Positions 52,675-58,137 of a stretch of 58,137 bases of DNA are shown here, piece by piece; the stretch's first letter is position 1, and every line of letters begins with the position of its first letter. Below the pieces are notes generated by a model. It saw nothing but the letters and a program-made list of their open reading frames with translations. It was not told the DNA's origin and made no database searches. The position numbers and the translations under genes are program-made. Origin of the DNA: JBHGBM01 sp041946965 (GTDB lineage: Bacteria > Acidobacteriota > Terriglobia > Bryobacterales > Bryobacteraceae); assembly GCA_041946965.1 (NCBI GenBank), contig JBHGBM010000065.1, positions 1-58,137 of the forward strand, given 5' to 3'.

Positions 52675-53142
52675 TTAGCCCGGCTCAAAGAGCAGCTCCG
52701 TCGTAATCGCGATCGCCGGACGCAGGGTGCGGTAGACCGGACAGGCGTCCGCGAAGATCTCGTGCACGCGCCCGGCTGTCTCGCGGTGAGTCTCCTCCGC
52801 TTGCAGATTGAGCTTCACATGGATGCGCCGAATGATCAGCCCGTTGTCTTCGAGCTCGACCTCCCCCACCGCTTCCGACGTAAGCCGGCCGCCGGACGCC
52901 GGTACGCGGCGCGCCTCCAGCGCGCCCCCGAAGGTGCCGGTGAGTCAACCCGCGGCGGCGGCCACGATGTAGTCGAGCGTGGTGGCATGCGGCTCGATCT
53001 CCGCGGGCACTTTGTAATGGACCGCCACTTCGCCGTGCGCGCCGAAAATCACAGGCTCGGGTTCGGCGGGCAGCCAGGCTCTTCGAATCGGGCCCCCAAG
53101 GCGCTCGATCCGCACGTGGGAACGATAGACGACGCCAGCCAT
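52675..53142 (-). CDS. OsmC-family redox protein with in-frame TGA, predicted selenoprotein
   Basis: Reading through one TGA gives a 155-residue OsmC-family protein. The N-terminal part has FGAHGEVAVHYKVP and LDYIVAAAAG; the TGA (52945-52947) is codon 66; the frame then continues LTGTFGGALEARRVP without interruption. The second family cysteine is in FADACPVYRTL. In OsmC-type peroxidases the first redox cysteine sits exactly at the TGA. A perfect hairpin lies 18 bases downstream of the TGA, as expected of a bacterial SECIS. The likely reading is Sec at 66 with Cys near 136. The alternative is a Cys-to-stop mutation or sequencing error. Sec insertion would need selA, selB, selC and selD elsewhere. 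Confidence 0.72.
52908..52926 (-). promoter_or_regulatory. Candidate bacterial SECIS hairpin
   Basis: On the coding strand GGCGCGC-TGGAG-GCGCGCC forms a perfect 7-bp stem with a 5-base loop. It starts 18 bases after the TGA at 52945-52947, so the apical loop begins 25 bases downstream of the codon, inside the range known for bacterial SECIS elements. The loop has G at its second and third positions, as expected for SelB recognition. GC-rich coding DNA can form hairpins by chance, hence moderate confidence. Confidence 0.6.
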
Positions 53143-53204
53143 AGCAGTTCAACCAATACCACGGTTCGCACGCGGCGTGAAGACGGCGCTATGATTTGGG
53201 CAGA

Positions 53205-55157
53205 ATGGGACCAAAGCTGCTTACGCTGCTCGCGCCGGTTACGCTTGCGGCGCAGAACCTGATGCCCTGGCCGGCCGCCATCACGTCGGGTCAGGGCCGC
53301 ATGCCCGTCACGGAAGCGTTTCGCGTGCAGGTGTCCGGATCGCCGGATGCGCGCGTGACCGCGGGGGCCGCGCGGCTGAGCGCACTGGTTGCGCGCATCA
53401 CCGGGATGCCGCTCGAAGGCGGAGGCGCCGGTCCCGTGCTCCTGGTTGCGGCCGGGAACGCCGCTGACGACGAGTCCTACAAGCTCAGCGTAAAGCCGGA
53501 GGGGGCGCGCCTGGACGCCGCCGGACCGCTTGGGGCGCTCCACGGCATGGCCACCTTCGCGCAGCTTCTGGAACCGCGGCCCAACGGCTTCGGGCTGAAC
53601 GCGGTGGAGATCGACGACCGCCCGCGCTTCCCCTGGCGCGGCCTGCTGCTCGATGTGGCCCGGCACTGGATGCCCATGGACGTGGTCAAGCGGACGCTGG
53701 ACGGCATGGCGGCGGTGAAGCTCAACGTCTTCCACCTGCACCTCTCCGACGACCAGGGATTCCACATCGAGAGCAAACGCTATCCCAAGCTGCACCAGAT
53801 GGGGTCCGACGGCCGGTACTTCACCCAGGAGCAGATCCGCGAGATCGTGGCCTGGGCGCGCGAGCGCGGCATCCGCGTGATTCCCGAGTTCGACATGCCG
53901 GGCCACACTACGAGTTGGTTCGTGGGGTATCCGGAGCTGGCCAGTGCTCCGGGGCCGTACGCGATCGAGCGGAAGTGGGGCGTCCACGATCCGGCCATGG
54001 ATCCCACGCGCGAGGAAGTCTACCGGTTTCTCGACGGGTTCATCGGCGAGATGGCGGCGCTCTTCCCGGACCCCTACTTCCACATCGGCGGCGACGAGGT
54101 CAACGGAAAACAGTGGAATGCGAACCCGCGCATCGTTGAATTCAAGAGCCGGCGCGGGATGCAATCCAACGCGGACTTGCAGGCCTATTTCACGCGGCGC
54201 GTGCAGGAGATCGTGAAGAAGCATGGCAAGCGCATGGTGGGGTGGGACGAGATCCTGCACCCGGACCTGCCGCGCGAGATCGTGGTGCACTCCTGGCGCG
54301 GGCAGAAATCGCTGGCCCAGGCCGCCTCGCGGGGCTTCTCCGGCCTGCTTTCGAACGGCTACTACCTGGACCTGATGCACCCGGCAGCGCGGCATTACGC
54401 GGTGGACCCCATCAACAAGGAAACCGGGGGGCTGAGCGCCGACGAGCGGGGGCGCATCCTCGGCGGCGAGGCGTGCATGTGGGCCGAGTACGTCACCGCA
54501 GAGAACGTGGAGGGGCGTATCTGGCCGCGCGCCGCGGCCATTGCCGAAAGGCTCTGGTCGCCCGCCCATATCCGCGACGTGGAGTCCATGTACGGCAGGC
54601 TGGAAGCGGTAAGCCGCCAGTTGGAGTGGCTGGGGCTCCGGCATGCGGAGAACTACCACAAGATGATCGAGCGGCTTTCAGCGGGGTATGGGATCGGGGC
54701 GGTGAACACCCTGGCCTCGGTTGTGGAGCCGGTGAAGGACTACGCGCGCGGCCGCATGGGCAAGTACACCAGCTTCACGCCGCTGAACCGGCTGGTGGAT
54801 ACGGTGCGGCCCGAAAGCATGGCGGCGCGCCGCTTCGAAGCCAGCGTGGCGAAGTACCTCGAGGACGGCAGCGGGGCAGAGGTCATCCGGAGGCAACTGA
54901 TCGCATGGCGTGAGAACCACAACCGGCTGGCGCCCGTGCTGGCGGGGTCGCCGCTGCTGGCCGAAGCCGCGCCGATTTCCAGGGACCTGAGCGAGATGGC
55001 CGCGGCGGCGCTGGCGGCGCTCGATTACCGCGAAAAGCGCGCGGCGGCGGCGCCGGTGGCGCCCGTCGAGCTGATGAAGCGCGCCTCCCAGCCGCGGGCC
55101 GAGTTATTGCTGAGCGTCGCGCCGGCGCTCGGCAGGCTCATCGAGGCGGTCAAGTAG
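53205..55157 (+). CDS. Beta-N-acetylhexosaminidase, GH20
   Basis: A 650-residue secreted enzyme with a signal peptide (about residues 1-18, ending LAAQ). A GH20b-like domain precedes the barrel, which starts around residue 140 (RFPWRGLLLDVARHWMP). The catalytic Asp-Glu pair D297-E298 lies in HIGGDEV, and WDEILHPDL and LGGEACMWAEYV are further barrel motifs. It removes terminal GlcNAc or GalNAc from chitin, peptidoglycan or glycans. A C-terminal helical extension of about 120 residues is present. I chose the ATG at 53205 over an upstream TTG. Confidence 0.93.
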   Translation: MGPKLLTLLAPVTLAAQNLMPWPAAITSGQGRMPVTEAFRVQVSGSPDARVTAGAARLSALVARITGMPLEGGGAGPVLLVAAGNAADDESYKLSVKPEGARLDAAGPLGALHGMATFAQLLEPRPNGFGLNAVEIDDRPRFPWRGLLLDVARHWMPMDVVKRTLDGMAAVKLNVFHLHLSDDQGFHIESKRYPKLHQMGSDGRYFTQEQIREIVAWARERGIRVIPEFDMPGHTTSWFVGYPELASAPGPYAIERKWGVHDPAMDPTREEVYRFLDGFIGEMAALFPDPYFHIGGDEVNGKQWNANPRIVEFKSRRGMQSNADLQAYFTRRVQEIVKKHGKRMVGWDEILHPDLPREIVVHSWRGQKSLAQAASRGFSGLLSNGYYLDLMHPAARHYAVDPINKETGGLSADERGRILGGEACMWAEYVTAENVEGRIWPRAAAIAERLWSPAHIRDVESMYGRLEAVSRQLEWLGLRHAENYHKMIERLSAGYGIGAVNTLASVVEPVKDYARGRMGKYTSFTPLNRLVDTVRPESMAARRFEASVAKYLEDGSGAEVIRRQLIAWRENHNRLAPVLAGSPLLAEAAPISRDLSEMAAAALAALDYREKRAAAAPVAPVELMKRASQPRAELLLSVAPALGRLIEAVK

Positions 55158-55244
55158 ACGGTTCCGGCTGGAATCGTTGCCCCGGTCCGCCCTGTGCAGT
55201 AGACTCGATCAGGACAGGTAACTCTGAATCCGGAGACGGGGGCG

Positions 55245-57908
55245 ATGAGCGGCCAGCGTCTGCTGCACTACGAAATCATAGAGAAACTCGGCGAAGGCGG
55301 GATGGGCGTCGTATACAAGGCCCGCGACACCCACCTGGACCGCTTCGTGGCGCTGAAGCTCCTGTCGCCCGACAGGGTCGCCGACCCGGACCGCAAGCGG
55401 CGGTTCGTGCAGGAGGCGAAAGCGGCCAGCGCGCTCAACCACCCCAACATCGTCACCATTTACGACATCTCCGAGGATGCGGGCACGGACTTCATCGCCA
55501 TGGAGTACGTTGCGGGCAAGACCCTGGCGCAACTCATTCCGCGGAAAGGGATGCCCGTCAGCGAAGCGCTGGGCATCGCGGTGCAAATGGCCGATGCGCT
55601 GGCGCGGGCCCACGCCGCGGGCATCATCCACCGCGATCTGAAGCCGTCCAACGTGATGCTGGACGACCACAAGCTGGTGAAAGTGTTGGATTTCGGGCTG
55701 GCCAAGCTGACCCAACCGGAAGACAGCGAGGCCGCCGCCACGCGCACCCTCAAGCCCACCACCGAAGAGGGCCGCATTGTGGGCACGGCGGCCTACATGT
55801 CGCCGGAACAGGCCGAGGGCAAGCCGCTCGACCCGCGCAGCGACATCTTTTCCTTCGGCGCCGTGCTTTACGAGATGATCACGGGCCGCAGGGCCTTCCC
55901 GGGCGACACCACGGTCTCGATTCTGGCGGCAGTGATTGACCGCGAGCCGGCTCCCCTGGGCGAGTCGGCGCCGCGCGAGGTGGATCGGGTTGTGTGCCGC
56001 TGCCTGCGCAAGGATCCCGAACGGCGATTCCAGCACATGGAAGACTTGAGGGTCGCGCTGAAAGAGCTGAAGGAGGAGTCCGACTCGGGCGCGCTGGCCG
56101 CAGTGGCTCGTCCACCAAAGCGGCGCCGGTGGCGCTGGCTGGCGGCGGGCGCTCTTCTGGCGGCCGCGACACTCAGCACGCTGTACTTCTGGCGCCGCGC
56201 CGCGTCCGCTCCGGGGCCCGCGCCGGTACTGAAGCGCGTTACGTACGACAGCGGCCTGGCTACCGATCCCGCGCTCTCGCCCGACGGGCGCCTGATCGCG
56301 TATGCGTCCGATCGCGCCGGCGAAGGGCATCTCGACATCTGGGTGCAGCAGATCGCCGGAGGCGATCCGGTCCGGATCACCAGCGGCTCCGCCCACGCAT
56401 ACGAGCCGCACTTCTCTCCGGACGGCACCCAGATCGCGTTTCGCTCGGAACGCGACGGCGGCGGCATCTACGTGGTCTCGGCGCTGGGCGGCGAACCTCG
56501 ATTCCTTGCCCGCGGGGGACGCCGGCCGCGCTTCTCCCCGGATGGGCGGTACGTCGCGTTCTGGGCCGGCAATCCGGCATCGGGAACGCCTTGGCTTCCC
56601 GGCGCGGCTTCCATCTGGGTGGTGCGGCCGGCCGGCGGCGCTCCCCGCAAGCTCGTGCCCGATTTCGAGGTCGCCGTCAATCCGGAATGGACCAACGGCG
56701 GCAGTCACGTCGTTTTTTTTGGGACCGACAAAGGTGGATACCCAGCCAGGGATTTCTGGGTCGTGCCAGTCGAGGGTGGGGCGCCGGTCCGGACCGGCGT
56801 GCGGGCGGAACTTCAGCGGCAAAAGCTGTTCGAGGGCACCTATGCGGCTGTAACCGCGGGTGCCGGCAACCAGTTCTTTCTTCCGCTGCGCTCCGGCGAC
56901 AGCCGGAACATCTGGCGCTTTGGACTGTCGCCGGCATGGCGTCTGGACGGCCCGCTGCGGCGTCTCACGTACGGGACCGAAGACGAGTACGCCCCGTCGG
57001 CGGCCGGGACTCACGTGGCGTTCGCTGCCACGCAAAGGCAACTCGGCGTGTGGAGCCTCTCCCTGGCTGCCAATGAGGGACGCAGCAAGGGCGAACCCGA
57101 AAAGCTCGCCGACGGATTTCTCCCCGCCTTGTCGCGCGATGCCGGCAAACTCGTGTTCGTCGCCAGCGTGCCCGGCGGCCAGCAGGCCGTGGTCCGCGAC
57201 CTGGCCTCGGGCCGCCAGACCCCGGTCGTGAAGGTGGACGACCTTCACAAGCCGATTCTCGACGCTGCCGGTGCGCGAGTCGCATACCGCACGCTCCGTG
57301 ACAGTGTTACCTATGTGGTCCCCGCGGCCGGGGGTGTTTCCGAGAAGGTCTGCGGCGACTGCATGATGCTGTTCGACTGGTCGAAAGACGGCCGCACCAT
57401 CCTGCATAAACGAGGCACGGGCGTCGGAGCCTTGGACCTGACCACCGGCCAGCGGACCCTCCTCTACCAGCACCCGGCAAGCCAGCTTTGGCAGGCGCAG
57501 TTCTCCCCCGACGACCGGTGGGTTGCCTTTCTGGCGGCGGGGGAGTCCGAGCGCAGGACGCTGCACATCGCGCCCTATCGGCCGGCCGTGCCGCCGGAGG
57601 AATGGATCGCCGTGGCGGAATTGGCTCGGGAGAACGACAAGCCCCGCTGGTCGCCCGATGGCCGGCTGCTTTACTTTACCTCCACTCGTGACGGCTATCG
57701 CTGCATCTGGGCCCAACGGCTCGACCCCGCCACCAAGCGCCCGGCCGGAGCGCCGTTTGCCGTGTTCCACTCCCACAGCGCGCGGCGCTCGATGATGGCC
57801 GTCGGCCTATACCCCCTGGAGATTTGCGTCGCCGCGGACCGGCTGATCTTCGTCATGTCGGAAAACACCGGCAACATCTGGATGGCGGAGGCGCCGGAGC
57901 GGAATTAG
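55245..57908 (+). CDS. Ser/Thr protein kinase with TolB-type beta-propeller
   Basis: An 887-residue transmembrane kinase. The cytoplasmic kinase domain (residues about 9-265) has the glycine loop GEGGMG, Lys38, the catalytic IHRDLKPSN with D131, DFG at 149-151 and GTAAYMSPEQ. A membrane segment lies at about residues 295-315. The outside part is a PD40/TolB-like propeller with repeats such as PALSPDGRLIAYASDR. This kinase-propeller form is abundant in Acidobacteriota. Its stop is followed by an intrinsic terminator. Signal and targets are unknown. Confidence 0.93.
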   Translation: MSGQRLLHYEIIEKLGEGGMGVVYKARDTHLDRFVALKLLSPDRVADPDRKRRFVQEAKAASALNHPNIVTIYDISEDAGTDFIAMEYVAGKTLAQLIPRKGMPVSEALGIAVQMADALARAHAAGIIHRDLKPSNVMLDDHKLVKVLDFGLAKLTQPEDSEAAATRTLKPTTEEGRIVGTAAYMSPEQAEGKPLDPRSDIFSFGAVLYEMITGRRAFPGDTTVSILAAVIDREPAPLGESAPREVDRVVCRCLRKDPERRFQHMEDLRVALKELKEESDSGALAAVARPPKRRRWRWLAAGALLAAATLSTLYFWRRAASAPGPAPVLKRVTYDSGLATDPALSPDGRLIAYASDRAGEGHLDIWVQQIAGGDPVRITSGSAHAYEPHFSPDGTQIAFRSERDGGGIYVVSALGGEPRFLARGGRRPRFSPDGRYVAFWAGNPASGTPWLPGAASIWVVRPAGGAPRKLVPDFEVAVNPEWTNGGSHVVFFGTDKGGYPARDFWVVPVEGGAPVRTGVRAELQRQKLFEGTYAAVTAGAGNQFFLPLRSGDSRNIWRFGLSPAWRLDGPLRRLTYGTEDEYAPSAAGTHVAFAATQRQLGVWSLSLAANEGRSKGEPEKLADGFLPALSRDAGKLVFVASVPGGQQAVVRDLASGRQTPVVKVDDLHKPILDAAGARVAYRTLRDSVTYVVPAAGGVSEKVCGDCMMLFDWSKDGRTILHKRGTGVGALDLTTGQRTLLYQHPASQLWQAQFSPDDRWVAFLAAGESERRTLHIAPYRPAVPPEEWIAVAELARENDKPRWSPDGRLLYFTSTRDGYRCIWAQRLDPATKRPAGAPFAVFHSHSARRSMMAVGLYPLEICVAADRLIFVMSENTGNIWMAEAPERN

Positions 57909-57922
57909 ACACAAGTGTGAAG

Positions 57923-57965
57923 CAGCCTCCCTAAGAATAAACATTTAGGCGGCTGGGCGTTTTTT
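57923..57965 (+). terminator. Intrinsic terminator after the kinase gene
   Basis: CAGCCTCCCTAA pairs with TTAGGCGGCTG around a 10-base AT-rich loop, with one bulge or mismatch in the stem. A TTTTTT run follows at 57960-57965. It starts 14 bases past the kinase stop. Confidence 0.65.
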
Positions 57966-58057
57966 CCACAAGGTTTCCACGGGGAAGCGCCCGTAAGGCG
58001 TTGCATTCGCAGCTAAATAAATTGTTTGGAAAACTTCTTTTTCGCGCCAAGAAAATC

Positions 58058-58086
58058 TTGACCTGCGCGGGGACTCGGGGCATAGT
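58058..58086 (+). promoter_or_regulatory. Sigma-70 promoter at the window end
   Basis: TTGACC and CATAGT are separated by exactly 17 bases. The hexamers match consensus at five and four of six positions. The local sequence from about 57990 is clearly AT-richer than the surroundings. A transcription start near 58093 would drive a gene or RNA beginning beyond the window. Confidence 0.5.
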
Positions 58087-58137
58087 TGAAAACGGTTCCA
58101 AGAGGTTTGAGGAACAGCGAGCCTCCGCAGCCGTAGC

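Noticed and set aside
52675..53142. OsmC locus as two separate small genes or a plain pseudogene
   Set aside because: Both parts share one frame, each lacks half of the fold, and the only defect is a TGA at the catalytic cysteine with a hairpin placed as a SECIS should be. A pseudogene remains the fallback.

Overview
The window looks like chromosomal DNA of an Acidobacteriota member, most likely of the Bryobacterales/Solibacter kind. The reasons are high GC by eye, the mix of gene families (Ser/Thr kinase fused to a TolB-type propeller, CadC-like winged-helix/TPR regulators, a choice-of-anchor Q beta-helix fragment, PilM/PilN-style type II secretion genes, many small secreted proteins) and dense translationally coupled operons with ATGA/GTGA overlaps. 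The placement is inferred from gene content, not from a marker gene. No rRNA, tRNA, IS element or CRISPR array was recognised, and no gene-free stretch exceeds about 250 bases.

Layout: 1-3976 holds the end of a MacB-type permease, a TolC-family protein and mutL (+). 3989-8157 (-) holds superoxide dismutase, gatA-gatC-dciA and a LuxR regulator. 8409-13322 (+) holds an AtuA-like/enoyl-CoA hydratase pair and smc. 13325-15419 (-) holds purB and a WalJ-like hydrolase. 15484-17042 (+) holds a dehydrogenase and a methyltransferase. From 36500 down to 17079 the minus strand carries a long run: phosphate acyltransferase, ECF sigma factor, anti-sigma factor, a periplasmic protein, a type II secretion operon (gspE-F-G-H-I-J-K-L-M, a GspC/PilP-like gene, a small gene, gspD), then a five-gene sugar-phosphate-like operon (HAD, deoxyhypusine-synthase-like, PfkB, ROK, GmhA-like) and a secreted GH-like protein. 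36504-43109 (-) has a DRE-TIM acyltransferase, a tandem esterase, a ComEC-like lipoprotein and a secreted esterase. 43264-45620 (+) has a CadC-like regulator and a broken beta-helix gene. 46332-49780 (+) is a cytochrome-oxidase assembly operon (ctaB, ABC ATPase, ABC permease, SCO, DUF420). The rest holds an orphan HicB-like gene, a small secreted protein, an isolated nuoA, a membrane-bound MutS-like ATPase, an OsmC-family protein, a GH20 hexosaminidase and the Ser/Thr kinase.

Three things stand out. (1) The OsmC-family gene (52675-53142, -) has an in-frame TGA exactly where the first redox cysteine of the family belongs. It is followed 18 nt later by a perfect 7-bp hairpin with a G-containing loop, so it reads as a selenocysteine protein. 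(2) gspE, the secretion ATPase gene, has lost about 230 bp including the Walker A motif and is frameshifted, inside an otherwise intact secretion operon; this is a real lesion or an assembly error. (3) The HAD/DHS-like/PfkB/ROK/GmhA-like operon joins heptose-pathway-type enzymes to a bacterial deoxyhypusine-synthase-fold protein of unknown function and is the best candidate for an undescribed pathway.
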